Assembly (NCBI RefSeq): GCF_022213065.1
Contig: NZ_JAKLJA010000041.1
Coordinates: 1-59,326, forward strand
Length of the DNA stretch: 59,326 bases
Direction: 5' to 3'
Source of the DNA: Paraburkholderia tagetis
GTDB taxonomy: Bacteria > Pseudomonadota > Gammaproteobacteria > Burkholderiales > Burkholderiaceae
Under the pieces are notes generated by a model that saw only the letters and a program-made list of their open reading frames with translations, searched no databases and was not told the origin of the DNA. Position numbers and translations under genes: made by a program. Within the stretch, counting starts at the first letter, position 1. Every line of letters starts with the position of its first letter. Shown piece after piece: positions 7,998 through 16,756 of this stretch.

Positions 7998-8696
7998 ATG
8001 AAAGTCCTGGTGGTCGAAGACGAGCGCAAGGTCGTGGATTATCTGCGCAGCGGGTTGAGCGAGCAGGGCTGGGTCGTCGATGTGGCGATGGACGGCGAAG
8101 ACGGCGCGTGGATGGCGACCGAGTACGACTTCGACGTGATCGTGCTCGACGTGATGCTGCCGAAGCTCGATGGTTTCGGCGTGCTGCGCGCGGTGCGCGC
8201 GAAAAAGGACACGCCGGTCATCATGCTGACCGCCCGCGACCGCGTGGACGACCGCGTGCATGGTTTGCGCGATGGCGCCGACGACTATCTGACCAAGCCG
8301 TTCTCGTTCCTCGAACTCGTCGAGCGCCTGCGCGCGCTCACGCGCCGCGCACGTGTTCAGGAGTCCACGCTTATTGCCGTGGGCGATCTCCAGGTAGATC
8401 TCATCAGCCGCCGTGCGACACGCGACGGCGTGCGGCTCGATCTCACGGCGAAGGAGTTTCAACTGCTTTCGGTGCTCGCGCGGCGGCGTGGCGAGATTCT
8501 CTCGAAGACGCTTATCACCGAGCTCGTCTGGGACGTGAACTTCGAGAGCAACGCCAATGTGGTGGAAACGGCCATCAAGCGACTGCGCGCGAAGCTCGAC
8601 GGACCCCATGCGTCCAAGCTGCTGCATACGATACGGGGCATGGGTTACGTGCTCGAAATGCGTGAGGCGCGCGAGGACGGAGGCCCGGCGTCATGA
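7998..8696 (+). CDS. OmpR/PhoB-type response regulator (heavy-metal/efflux class)
   Basis: 232 residues. An N-terminal receiver domain (acidic pair VVEDE, phospho-acceptor aspartate in IVLDVMLPKLDG near residue 51, conserved lysine in YLTKPFS) is followed by a winged-helix DNA-binding domain (about 130-225, with the RGEILSK and IKRLRAKLD segments). It most resembles the CusR/CopR/IrlR group. Its ATG follows gaggagggtgac. The stop overlaps the start of the kinase gene (ATGA), so the two are translationally coupled. The usual partner efflux genes are reduced to the stump just upstream. Confidence 0.93.
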   Translation: MKVLVVEDERKVVDYLRSGLSEQGWVVDVAMDGEDGAWMATEYDFDVIVLDVMLPKLDGFGVLRAVRAKKDTPVIMLTARDRVDDRVHGLRDGADDYLTKPFSFLELVERLRALTRRARVQESTLIAVGDLQVDLISRRATRDGVRLDLTAKEFQLLSVLARRRGEILSKTLITELVWDVNFESNANVVETAIKRLRAKLDGPHASKLLHTIRGMGYVLEMREAREDGGPAS

Positions 8697-10147
8697 AGCG
8701 CTCGATCTCGCTGCGGCTTTCGGCGATGTTCGCAGCGGTGTCGCTGATCGTGTTCACACTCACCGGCACGGGGCTTTTTTTGCTGATGCAGCATCAGCTC
8801 TTCAACGAGCTGCGCGAAACGCTCGACGCGCGAGCGCGCATCGCCGGCCTGATCGTCGCCCATGCGCCGGACATCAAGAAGTGGGCGTTCGTGCAGGAGA
8901 AGCTGCGCGATCTCTCGCCTGCGGACAGCCGCATGCACTATTACGTGGAAGGCCCTGACCCGCGCTTTCGCTTCGGCGCGCCGATCATCGGCAAGATCAC
9001 CGGCGATGTCGGTCCGAATTATCAGCTCGTGCGGCCAGCGGGCAGCCATTACGACTTGCTCGTCACGGGCATGAGGCTGCCCGCGAACGGTGACCGCCCC
9101 GCAGTGACGCTCGTGGTGGCGAGCGATTGCATGCGCACGGAAACCATGCTGCGGCGCTTCGGCATTGCGCTGGGCGTGTTGATCGCGCTTTCGACGGTCG
9201 TAGTTGCGCTGTTGAGCCGTGTCGTTACGCGCTTCGGTCTCGCGCCGCTTACGCGGCTCTCGCGTGAGGCGGCGCAACTGAGTCCCTTGAACCGCCGCCA
9301 GCGCCTGCAGGCTGGCGAGCTGCCCGAGGAACTGCACGAACTCGCCACCTCGTTCAACGGCGCGCTGGAGCGGCTGGACAAGGCCTACGAGCGGCTCGAA
9401 TCATTCAACGCCGACGTCGCGCACGAACTGCGCACGCCCGTGAGCATCCTGATCGGCCAGACTCAGGTGGCGCTCACGCGTGATCGCTCGGTCGCACAGT
9501 TGCAGCACACGCTGCAATCGAATCTTGAGGAATTCGAACGATTGCGCGTGATCGTCAACGACATGTTGTTCCTCTCGCGCAGCGATCGCGGCGAGCGCGC
9601 GACCGAGCTCACGGAGGTCTCGTTGCGCGCCGAAGTGGAGCGCATGCTGGAATTCCTGGAGATGCCGCTCGAAGAGGCGCAATTGAACGTGCAGGTGCAG
9701 GGCGATGCGCGTGCGTGGGTGAATACCTCGCTGATCGGCCGCGCAGTGAGCAATCTGTTCGTGAACGCGATCCAGCATTCGCCGCCCGGGACCATGCTGC
9801 AGGCGACCATCGCGCCGCAGAACGGTCATGTCGAGATTGCCGTATCGAACCCCGGTGAGCCACTCGATCCGGTGGTGCGCGAGCACATTTTCGACCGTTT
9901 CTACCGCATTCAGGAAGCACGCTCGAATAGCCATGAGAACCACGGCTTGGGGCTTTCCATCGTCAAGGCGGTGGCCGAAATGCACGGCGGCACGGTATTC
10001 GTGCGCAGTGCGACCGGTGTCAATACGTTTGGTTTTTCAGTGGCCGTGCAGGGTGGCGAAGCCGTGGACGGCGCGCCCGGCACAGCCGTCGCGTCCGACG
10101 TTGCGCGCCAAGGCCGCGCAGGGGTGCCGCTGCACGTCTCTTCCTGA
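8693..10147 (+). CDS. Sensor histidine kinase, partner of 7998-8696
   Basis: 484 residues. Membrane segments at about 9-31 and 156-175 flank a periplasmic sensor domain of roughly 125 residues. A HAMP-like linker follows, then the dimerisation helix with the phospho-acceptor H244 in DVAHELRTP, and a C-terminal ATPase domain with the N box (LFVNAIQHS), a degenerate G1 region (VSNPGEPL) and the G2 box GLGLSIV. The order and sequence fit heavy-metal-type sensor kinases (CusS/IrlS group). It overlaps the response-regulator gene by four bases. The inducer cannot be deduced; loss of the adjacent pump makes the regulon uncertain. Confidence 0.93.
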   Translation: MKRSISLRLSAMFAAVSLIVFTLTGTGLFLLMQHQLFNELRETLDARARIAGLIVAHAPDIKKWAFVQEKLRDLSPADSRMHYYVEGPDPRFRFGAPIIGKITGDVGPNYQLVRPAGSHYDLLVTGMRLPANGDRPAVTLVVASDCMRTETMLRRFGIALGVLIALSTVVVALLSRVVTRFGLAPLTRLSREAAQLSPLNRRQRLQAGELPEELHELATSFNGALERLDKAYERLESFNADVAHELRTPVSILIGQTQVALTRDRSVAQLQHTLQSNLEEFERLRVIVNDMLFLSRSDRGERATELTEVSLRAEVERMLEFLEMPLEEAQLNVQVQGDARAWVNTSLIGRAVSNLFVNAIQHSPPGTMLQATIAPQNGHVEIAVSNPGEPLDPVVREHIFDRFYRIQEARSNSHENHGLGLSIVKAVAEMHGGTVFVRSATGVNTFGFSVAVQGGEAVDGAPGTAVASDVARQGRAGVPLHVSS

Positions 10148-10191
10148 GGGGGCGATGCGTGGCGTGGCGTTGCCTTCGGCGGCGCTCGCTC

Positions 10192-11289
10192 CTAGACCAG
10201 ATCGTCGTCCACGGCCTGGCTGGCGACGTCGTCGTTGTGGTGGTGCTGGTCGCGCCGCAGCAGATCCCAGCAACTAATGAAGAGCGCGGCAATCAGCGGC
10301 CCGATCACGAAGCCGTTGATGCCCATGAGCGAGATGCCGCCTAACGTCGAAATCAGCACGACCCAGTCGGGCAGGCGTGTGTCCTTGCCCACCAGCACGG
10401 GGCGCAGCACGTTGTCCACGGTGCCGATCACGAGCGTGCCGAAGAGCGCGAGGCCGATGCCTTTAGCGAGCGCGCCCGTCGAGAAAAAGTAGAGGGCAAT
10501 GGGCACCCACACGAGCGCCGCGCCCACTGCGGGCAGCAGCGAGAGCAGCATCATCACGAAGCCCCACAGCAACGCGCCCTGAATGCCCAGGACCCAGAGC
10601 GCGATGCCGCCCAGCGCGCCCTGCACGAACGCCACGGCCACATTACCCTTCACGGTCGCGCGGATCACGGTTGTGAACTTGCGGATGAGATGCTGCTTGT
10701 GCGATTCGTCGAGCGGGATCGCATCGCGGACGAGCCGGGAAATCTCGCGACCGTCACGCACGAGGAAAAAGAACATGTAGAGCATCACGCAGAAGCTCAC
10801 CATGACCTGCACCGTGATCTGCCCGACGCTCAGTGCGCGCGTGGCGACGAACTGGCTGATTTGCGCGGCGCCGGCGGAAAGACGCTGCTGGAGACCAGGC
10901 AGATCCATCAGGTCGTAGCGGGCGAGCAGGTTTTGCAGCGATTGCGGCAGCACATGCACGATCTGGCTGAAGTAGGCGCCGAAGTCGAGATTGCCCGAGC
11001 GCACCTGCGAGTACGCGTAGCTCACTTGCTGGATCAGCGTGCCCGCGACAAGCGTGAGCGGGAAGATCACGATGACGAGACAGATGGTAAGCGTGATGAA
11101 CGCGGCGAGATTGCGTCGCCGCCCGAGGCGCGCGACGATGCGGCGCTGCACAGGCTGGAAGATCAGCGCGAGTATCGCGCCCCAAAGCACGGTGCTGAAG
11201 AACGGCGCGAGCACGAAACACAGCGCAATGGAGACGACGAAGAGCAGCAGATAGAACGCGGACTGGTGGAGGTGCTTTTTGCCGTCCAT
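10192..11289 (-). CDS. AI-2E family (PerM/TqsA-like) transporter
   Basis: 365 residues with about seven to eight membrane segments: an N-terminal pair (about 10-50), one at 65-85, a central region after the soluble LPQSLQNLLARYDLMDLPGL segment, and a C-terminal block containing GGISLMGINGFVIGPLIAAL, the family's most conserved stretch. Members export signalling molecules or exchange ions across the inner membrane; only a few have been assigned substrates. It is convergent with the kinase gene and appears to stand alone. Confidence 0.9.
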   Translation of the reverse strand: MDGKKHLHQSAFYLLLFVVSIALCFVLAPFFSTVLWGAILALIFQPVQRRIVARLGRRRNLAAFITLTICLVIVIFPLTLVAGTLIQQVSYAYSQVRSGNLDFGAYFSQIVHVLPQSLQNLLARYDLMDLPGLQQRLSAGAAQISQFVATRALSVGQITVQVMVSFCVMLYMFFFLVRDGREISRLVRDAIPLDESHKQHLIRKFTTVIRATVKGNVAVAFVQGALGGIALWVLGIQGALLWGFVMMLLSLLPAVGAALVWVPIALYFFSTGALAKGIGLALFGTLVIGTVDNVLRPVLVGKDTRLPDWVVLISTLGGISLMGINGFVIGPLIAALFISCWDLLRRDQHHHNDDVASQAVDDDLV

Positions 11290-11515
11290 GAGCGATGAAT
11301 TCCTGTGGGTACCGGGCGAGAGGAACCCCGCGCGAGCGGGTGGCGTTGCCGTTCATGATACGGCTTCGTGCGGGCCGCTGGCGGCAGCCTGCGCGCTGCC
11401 GGTGCGGACTACCCTGCGGCGTCTTGCGCGAGGCGTGCGGCAGGGACGTCCGGGTCCATATTGGATGCGTGCACAACTATTTTTGGGTGGCTGATCAAGC
11501 CAGGCCAGCGTTGGT

Positions 11516-12673
11516 TCAGCGGGCGCCGACGAGCCGCACGCGCGTGATTTCCGACGGCGCGCCGAGCCGCTTCGGCGGTCCCCAGTAGCCCGTGCCGCGG
11601 CTGGTGTAGACCCACAGGCTGCCGAGCTTTTCGAGGCCGGCTGTGAACGGCTGCTGCAACCGCACGAGAAAATTCCACGGGAAGATCTGCCCGCCGTGCG
11701 TGTGGCCCGACAACTGCAACGTGTAGCCCGCGTCTGCGGCGGCATGGGCGGTGCGCGGCTGATGGGCGAGCAGGACGCGCGTGTTCACGTCGTTGGGCGC
11801 GCCGCGCAATGCGCCTTGCGGATCGCTGCGATGCGCGGGATCGAAGTGGCCGCCTGTGTAATCGGTCACACCGGCGAGCACGAGCCGCGCGCCGCCGTGC
11901 TCGATCACCACGTGCTGGTTCATCAGCACCGTGAGGCCGATGCGCCGGAATTCGGCAACCCACGCGTCGGCGCCCGAGTAGTACTCGTGATTGCCGGTGA
12001 CGAGGTAGACGCCATGATGCGCGGCGAGCCGCCCGAGCGGCGCGGTGTGATTCGAGAGATGTTGCACGCTGCCATCCACGACGTCGCCGGTGATCGCCAC
12101 CACGTCGGCGTCGAGCTGGTTCACGGCGCGCACGATCGCATCCACGTAATCGTGCTTGATGGTGGGCCCGACGTGGATGTCGCTCAATTGCACGATCGTG
12201 AAGCCGTCGAGCGCGGCGGGCAGCCCGCGAATCGGCACGTCGACGCTGCGCACGCGCGCGCGCCGCCGCGCGTTGAAAAAGCCGAATGCGCTCGAGCAGA
12301 AGGCGAGCACGACCACGGCGGCGGCGCTGCCCGTGCGCCAGCTCGCGAGATCGATGTCGCCTGGCCAGATCGACGCGACTGTCATGAGCGAAGCGAGCAC
12401 GAGATCGCGCACGATCGTCAGCATGAGCAGCGACGAGAAAAATCCCATCGCGACCATGCCGGTCCAGGCAAGACGGTCGCCGAGCGGCTGGCGCTTGAAG
12501 CGGCGCGCGAGCATGCCGGGCGGAATCGCCAGCACGGAAAGCACGAGCCACAGCACGGCAAGCCACTTGCCCGTGGCGGGCACGGGCAAGTCGGGAATCA
12601 GCCGGAAACCGACATAGATGTGCAACAGCACACCTATGGAAATGAAGCGGAGCAGAAACGAAAGTCGAGGCAT
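11516..12673 (-). CDS. Membrane-anchored metallophosphoesterase (YaeI/YkuE-like)
   Basis: 385 residues. Four hydrophobic segments occupy residues 1-130, followed by a calcineurin-like phosphoesterase domain with all metal motifs: QLSDIHVG, AITGDVVDG, VTGNHEYY, LLAHQP and LSGHTHGGQ. The fold hydrolyses phosphomonoesters or phosphodiesters; YaeI and YkuE relatives act on lipid A or lipid precursors at the membrane, so an envelope role is plausible (inference). Gene neighbours do not suggest a partner. Confidence 0.9.
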   Translation of the reverse strand: MPRLSFLLRFISIGVLLHIYVGFRLIPDLPVPATGKWLAVLWLVLSVLAIPPGMLARRFKRQPLGDRLAWTGMVAMGFFSSLLMLTIVRDLVLASLMTVASIWPGDIDLASWRTGSAAAVVVLAFCSSAFGFFNARRRARVRSVDVPIRGLPAALDGFTIVQLSDIHVGPTIKHDYVDAIVRAVNQLDADVVAITGDVVDGSVQHLSNHTAPLGRLAAHHGVYLVTGNHEYYSGADAWVAEFRRIGLTVLMNQHVVIEHGGARLVLAGVTDYTGGHFDPAHRSDPQGALRGAPNDVNTRVLLAHQPRTAHAAADAGYTLQLSGHTHGGQIFPWNFLVRLQQPFTAGLEKLGSLWVYTSRGTGYWGPPKRLGAPSEITRVRLVGAR

Positions 12674-13208
12674 GTCGGGCCGATGATGAACTCAGATAAC
12701 CGGTTGAACAACTAAGTCGGACAACTAAGGCTGCGGAGTGGGAGGCGCAGGCACGGACACTGGGCGCGCCGCAACGCGCGGCGGATTGCGCGAGGCCGGC
12801 GGCGCGTGTCGCATGGCCCGCGACGCGGTTCGTGCCGATGCACCGCGCGTGCATCCGTCGCATTCTACCGGCAGTGCGGGGTTCGTGCCGGGCATGACGG
12901 ACGCCGCTTCGGCTGCATTGCAGCACCGCATGTCCGGCATCTGGCGTCGTCCCTTTTTCGACTTGCAGCGCGCGGGTAACGGGTATGCAGCGGCCGCGCC
13001 AGGCTCGTGCAGGAAAGGGCGAACGGCAGCACGACGAGCCGGGTGCGGCGCTGCGGCATAACCCTGGATTGCCAACTTCGGGCCGTCGTCGCACTATTTT
13101 CTTGCGGGTCGGTGTGTGTTATTAAACGTTCATTGAATCGACCCGGTCGATGGACTATGCTCGAATCGAGGCCCGAGCGGTTTCGGGCGCTCGGGGGGGA
13201 GACGGGTC
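12674..13208. other. Intergenic region, no supported gene (535 bases)
   Basis: Several overlapping open frames of 60-116 codons exist on both strands, including a minus-strand frame starting near 13059 whose beginning resembles a signal peptide and another ending in Pro-rich sequence at 12725. None has a ribosome binding site and convincing protein-like composition throughout. It could be the debris of a small exported-protein gene. A good promoter for the next gene lies at 13133-13161. Confidence 0.4.
13133..13161 (+). promoter_or_regulatory. Sigma-70-type promoter of the small membrane protein gene
   Basis: ttgaat (13133-13138) and tatgct (13156-13161) are separated by exactly 17 bases. 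The predicted transcript would start near 13168, about 40 bases before the ATG at 13209. A gc-rich inverted repeat (gcccgagcgg ... gcgctcggg) follows in the leader. Confidence 0.55.
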
Positions 13209-13532
13209 ATGAAAATTACCAGGCCGGATATGCAAGGGCTTCATGGTCGTCATGTGGGTCACGAGGGTAGCCATGTCATGCTGCCGATGGTCGTGCTTTC
13301 GGTCATGGCCGTGGCGTTGTATTTCGCGGTCAGGCACGTCGACATTCTCGAGATCGGCCGCAGCGCGCTATTCGATGTCGTGATGGTGTTCGTCGCGCTC
13401 GGCATAGCCGGGTTCTTCGGCGTGGCGGGGGCGTGGCTGCGCTCGCGCAAGACCGATGAGCCGCCCGAAGGATTTTGCTTTGTCGGCGCGCTTATCGGCG
13501 CGGTCGTGTTCTATATTGCGCTGCTGACCTGA
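13209..13532 (+). CDS. Small membrane protein, unknown function
   Basis: 107 residues. A polar, His-rich N-terminus (about 1-22, with HGRHVGHEGSH) precedes three hydrophobic segments at about 23-42, 52-75 and 88-106. The ATG follows a purine-rich gggggagacgg site and a good promoter. I recognise no named family. The histidine cluster could bind metal, but this is speculation. It lies 43 bases upstream of the AlkB-like gene and may be co-transcribed with it. Confidence 0.75.
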   Translation: MKITRPDMQGLHGRHVGHEGSHVMLPMVVLSVMAVALYFAVRHVDILEIGRSALFDVVMVFVALGIAGFFGVAGAWLRSRKTDEPPEGFCFVGALIGAVVFYIALLT

Positions 13533-13575
13533 GGCGGCGACAGTTTCCGCTCGAGCCTCGATTCAAGCGCTTCCG

Positions 13576-14175
13576 ATGTTCGATCTCTTCGACGATACTC
13601 CACAACCCGACGTCGACTGGCATCCCGCGTGGCTCACGCCCGAGGCGGCGGCCGAATGGCTTGCGCGCATCGTCGCCGAAACGGGCTGGCGCCAGGAGCG
13701 CATCCGCACGCCGGGCGGCTGGGTCGACCAGCCGCGTCTGACCGCGTGGCAGGGCGACCCCGGCGCCGTCTATATCTATTCGGGAATCCGCAATGTGCCG
13801 CAGCCGTGGACGCCGGCGGTGGCCGAACTGCGCGACGCCATTGACGCGCTCTGCGGCGTGCGTTTTAACAGCGTGCTGCTCAACTGCTACCGCAGCGGCA
13901 CGGATAGCATGGGCTGGCACGCTGACCACGAACCCGAGCTCGGCCCGGAGCCCGTGATTGCCTCGCTGAGCCTTGGTGCAACCCGGCGTTTCGACTTGCG
14001 CCACAACGCGACCGGCGTGACGCGCTCATTCCCGCTTTCGAGCGGCAGTCTGCTGGTGATGCGCGGCAAGACGCAGGCGCAGTGGCGCCACCGGGTGCCT
14101 AAGGAGCCTGCTGTGAGCGGCGAGCGGGTGAATCTGACGTTTCGTGTGGTGATGCCCGAATTGCGTAAAAAGTAG
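13576..14175 (+). CDS. AlkB-like 2-oxoglutarate/Fe(II) dioxygenase
   Basis: 199 residues, typical for the short AlkB homologues related to ALKBH2/3 that oxidatively remove alkyl groups from nucleic-acid bases. The iron ligands are visible as H115 and D117 (GWHADHEPEL) and H172 (WRHRVPK); the 2-oxoglutarate arginine lies in RVNLTFR (R184/R190). The LNCYRSG motif before the iron site matches the LxNxYR signature of the family. No ada or other repair gene is adjacent. It is convergent with the mdc operon. Confidence 0.9.
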   Translation: MFDLFDDTPQPDVDWHPAWLTPEAAAEWLARIVAETGWRQERIRTPGGWVDQPRLTAWQGDPGAVYIYSGIRNVPQPWTPAVAELRDAIDALCGVRFNSVLLNCYRSGTDSMGWHADHEPELGPEPVIASLSLGATRRFDLRHNATGVTRSFPLSSGSLLVMRGKTQAQWRHRVPKEPAVSGERVNLTFRVVMPELRKK

Positions 14176-14265
14176 GCGCGTTGACGGGTGTTTGCCGGGA
14201 ATTGAGCGTTATTTCGCCGAAATTGCGTTCTGTCGGAGGATGTGGCGCTAAAAATCCGGTTCGAC

Positions 14266-14279
14266 TTTATGCGCATAAA
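14266..14279. promoter_or_regulatory. Perfect AT-rich palindrome between alkB-like gene and mdcH
   Basis: tttatgcgcataaa is a perfect 14-base palindrome in the 147-base convergent gap, followed by tattttattcgcgaa. It may be a stem for transcription termination or a protein site; position between two converging genes favours termination. Confidence 0.35.
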
Positions 14280-14322
14280 TATTTTATTCGCGAATTTACG
14301 CCGATAGCCGGCGAGCGCATTG

Positions 14323-15264
14323 TCAGTCGACGCCCAGGCGCCGCCGCAGGGTGACCGCGAGCCGGTCGAGCGGCAGCGTGGCCGCGCTCAATGCCGCGAT
14401 GTCGGGGTAATGCTCGCGCGCGATGTCGGTGAGCACCTGGCCGGGCGGCGCTTCGACCAGCACGGTCGCGCCCGACTCGATCATGACCGTGAGCGCGTCG
14501 AACCAGCGCACCGTGTGGCGCATATTGGTGGCGAGGTCGGCGCGAATCGCATCGCCGTCGTAAAGAGGGCGGCCGCCGCGATTGTCGACATAGACACCTT
14601 CGGGCGAGCGAAAAGGAATGTCGCGCGACCACGCCACGAGTTGTTCCGTGGCGTCGGTCAATAGTTCGCAATGCGAAGGAACGGAAACCGCGAGCCGCTG
14701 CGTCTTGCGTGCGCCCGCCGCGCGCGCGCGCGTGGCGAAAGTTTCGAGCGCCGCGTCGGCGCCCGCCACGACAATCTGGCGCGGCGCGTTGACGTTGGCC
14801 ACGTAGACGCGCTCGCCGCCGTCCTGCGCGTTTGCGAGCGTCTCGACCTGCGTCTCGCTGAGTCCCGAAACAGCCGTGAGGCCATACCCCGATGGCCACG
14901 CGGACTCCATCAATTCAGCGCGCCTTTTCACCATGCGCAGGGCGTCGGGGAAGGCGAGCGCGCCGCAGCACACGGCGGCCGGATACGCGCCTACCGAGAG
15001 GCCGGCGCTGAACTGTGGCGTCAGTCCCGCCTGTGCGAGCGCGCGAGCGTGCGCGACACCGGCCACTACGAGGCCGATCTGCACGGCAACAGTCGATTGC
15101 AGCGCTTCGGCGCTATCAAGCGCAAGCACGTCGATGCCGAGCGTCGCCGAGGCTTCATCAAGCGTAGCGCGAACGATCTCGTGCTCGGGCAGTCGATGCA
15201 GGAAGCCAGGGCTTTGCGCGCCCTGGCCGGGAAAGAGACAGGCGAGGCTCATGATGTTTGCCAT
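14323..15264 (-). CDS. mdcH: Malonate decarboxylase subunit epsilon (malonyl-CoA:ACP transacylase)
   Basis: 313 residues of the FabD-type acyltransferase fold: GQGAQSPG at 13-20, active-site serine S90 in AGLSVGAYPAA, and catalytic histidine H198 in PSHCELL. In malonate decarboxylase this enzyme primes the carrier protein MdcC by transferring malonyl from malonyl-CoA, after which the cycle runs on free malonate. It is the last gene of the operon. Its first codons overlap the end of mdcG by 16 bases; MSLACL five codons in is an alternative start. Confidence 0.92.
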   Translation of the reverse strand: MANIMSLACLFPGQGAQSPGFLHRLPEHEIVRATLDEASATLGIDVLALDSAEALQSTVAVQIGLVVAGVAHARALAQAGLTPQFSAGLSVGAYPAAVCCGALAFPDALRMVKRRAELMESAWPSGYGLTAVSGLSETQVETLANAQDGGERVYVANVNAPRQIVVAGADAALETFATRARAAGARKTQRLAVSVPSHCELLTDATEQLVAWSRDIPFRSPEGVYVDNRGGRPLYDGDAIRADLATNMRHTVRWFDALTVMIESGATVLVEAPPGQVLTDIAREHYPDIAALSAATLPLDRLAVTLRRRLGVD

Positions 15265-15935
15265 GGATCGGCGACTAGGCGTGCGCCGTCGCTCGCACGC
15301 GCGAGCACGTGTGCCTTGCCTTGTGCCAACTGCGCGAGTTCGGCGAGCGCGACTCCGCCCGCCGGCGTTTCCACCTGGGCGTCCACACGCGTGCCGGCGC
15401 GCTGCGCGGCACGCGCGAGCGTAGCGGCGAGCGCGTGGACCGTCGCCGCGTCGCTGCGTTGGGGCATGCGAATCAGCACGTCGAGATCGCTGGACCCGGT
15501 GAGCGTGGGGACTTGCGTGGCTAGCTCGAACCCCGCGCTGCCCGTCGGTCCCCAGATGAAATCGTGCAGCAGGCTTGGGGTTTCGCGCAGTGACGCGAGG
15601 GCCACGAACGCCGCGAGCGACACGCGCCCGGGCGAAGGCACCGCTGCGGCCAGCGATTCGGGCGACATGGACGATTCGATATCCTGATCATTAATCCATG
15701 TGCCGAAGCGCTCGGCGCGCGCGGTGCCGCGTATGCCCGCTGCCACGAAACCCGATGCGGCCTGAGCGCGGCGCACGACTGCAAACGGCGCGCGGGCGAA
15801 TGCGGCGCGCACCCAGACCGGTTCGTCTTCCACAGCCGTGAGGCGTGCGAGCCGAAGCAGGTCGTGCGGGCGCCAGCGCGCATCGTTCGCGCGCGGCGCG
15901 TCGGGTGCGAACGGCGGTGCGGCACATACCCGCAT
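15249..15935 (-). CDS. mdcG: Phosphoribosyl-dephospho-CoA transferase (holo-MdcC synthase)
   Basis: 228 residues. MdcG attaches the 2'-(5''-phosphoribosyl)-3'-dephospho-CoA prosthetic group to the carrier protein MdcC. The nucleotidyltransferase motif TGSSDLDVLI (D150 and D152) supplies the metal-binding aspartates. The ATG at 15935 is preferred because it overlaps the mdcE stop codon (TAATG), indicating translational coupling; a GTG five codons upstream is in frame. Confidence 0.9.
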   Translation of the reverse strand: MRVCAAPPFAPDAPRANDARWRPHDLLRLARLTAVEDEPVWVRAAFARAPFAVVRRAQAASGFVAAGIRGTARAERFGTWINDQDIESSMSPESLAAAVPSPGRVSLAAFVALASLRETPSLLHDFIWGPTGSAGFELATQVPTLTGSSDLDVLIRMPQRSDAATVHALAATLARAAQRAGTRVDAQVETPAGGVALAELAQLAQGKAHVLARASDGARLVADPWQTS

Positions 15936-16756
15936 TAGCTCGCATTCCACTGTTGAGCCAGCCGCTTGCGGACCTCGATCGACGCCGTGCGCGTCTGTTG
16001 CGCCGCTTCGCCCTGAAGGCGATGCGCGAGGCCGCTTTGGTCGGCGCGCGCTTCGCGCACTCGCCGCGCAAGCACTTCGCGCACGCGTGCGATTTGCGCG
16101 TCGTCCGGCGCATCGGCATCGACGCCCGCGATCAATTCGTCGAGCAGCCCGAGCTTCGCGAACGAGGCCATCGAATACGACATCGGCACGATTTTCTCGC
16201 CGAGTTCGTCGAGTTCTTCGACGCTGCGTCGCGTGACGCGCGCCGCCGCTTCCTTGCCCATTGCGTGCACCATCGTGCCCGGCGCATCGAGTGCGACGAT
16301 GCGGTTCGCCTGATAGCCGTGCGCGAGGAACGCGCCCGACATGGCGGGGCCGACGATCAGGGCTACTACGGGATGCCCAGCGAGACGCGCGCTCGCATAG
16401 GCGTCGACGGCGGCCGCGCAGGCGAGGTGAATGCCGAGCATCTCTTCGCGATAGCCGTATGCCTGGCTTTTCACGTCGACGATCGCGACGAGCGGGCGGC
16501 GCGTGCCGCTGGCGGCGTCTTCGGCCATCGCCTCGCGCACGGCCTGCGCGAGACGCCAGCCTTGTTCGAGGCCCACCACGTTGTCGCGCGCGCGAGAGAA
16601 GCGGTTATCGGAATCGGGCGCGACCGTGATGAAGCGCGCAGTTTCGCCGTCGAGCGGCGCATCGGCATATTGCACGCAGGGCGCGCATGCATCGGCCGGC
16701 GCGCCCGCGAGTGCACGCAGCCACAGCGCGCCCCGGCTCAAATTCGCATCGCTCAT
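15935..16756 (-). CDS. mdcE: Malonate decarboxylase subunit gamma
   Basis: 273 residues of the crotonase-like carboxyltransferase fold. Together with MdcD it forms the part that decarboxylates malonyl-S-ACP in the cytoplasm. Recognisable segments are VAIVDVKSQAYGYREEMLGI (central) and VALIVGPAMSGAFLAHGYQA, where the glycine-rich loop forms the oxyanion hole. It overlaps mdcD by four bases (start codon of mdcE at 16754-16756, stop of mdcD at 16753-16755) and mdcG by one, so translation of the three is coupled. Confidence 0.93.
   Translation of the reverse strand: MSDANLSRGALWLRALAGAPADACAPCVQYADAPLDGETARFITVAPDSDNRFSRARDNVVGLEQGWRLAQAVREAMAEDAASGTRRPLVAIVDVKSQAYGYREEMLGIHLACAAAVDAYASARLAGHPVVALIVGPAMSGAFLAHGYQANRIVALDAPGTMVHAMGKEAAARVTRRSVEELDELGEKIVPMSYSMASFAKLGLLDELIAGVDADAPDDAQIARVREVLARRVREARADQSGLAHRLQGEAAQQTRTASIEVRKRLAQQWNAS

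Noticed and set aside
14266..14279. Operator for the mdc operon
   Set aside because: It lies after mdcH, between converging genes, so an operator role is unlikely.
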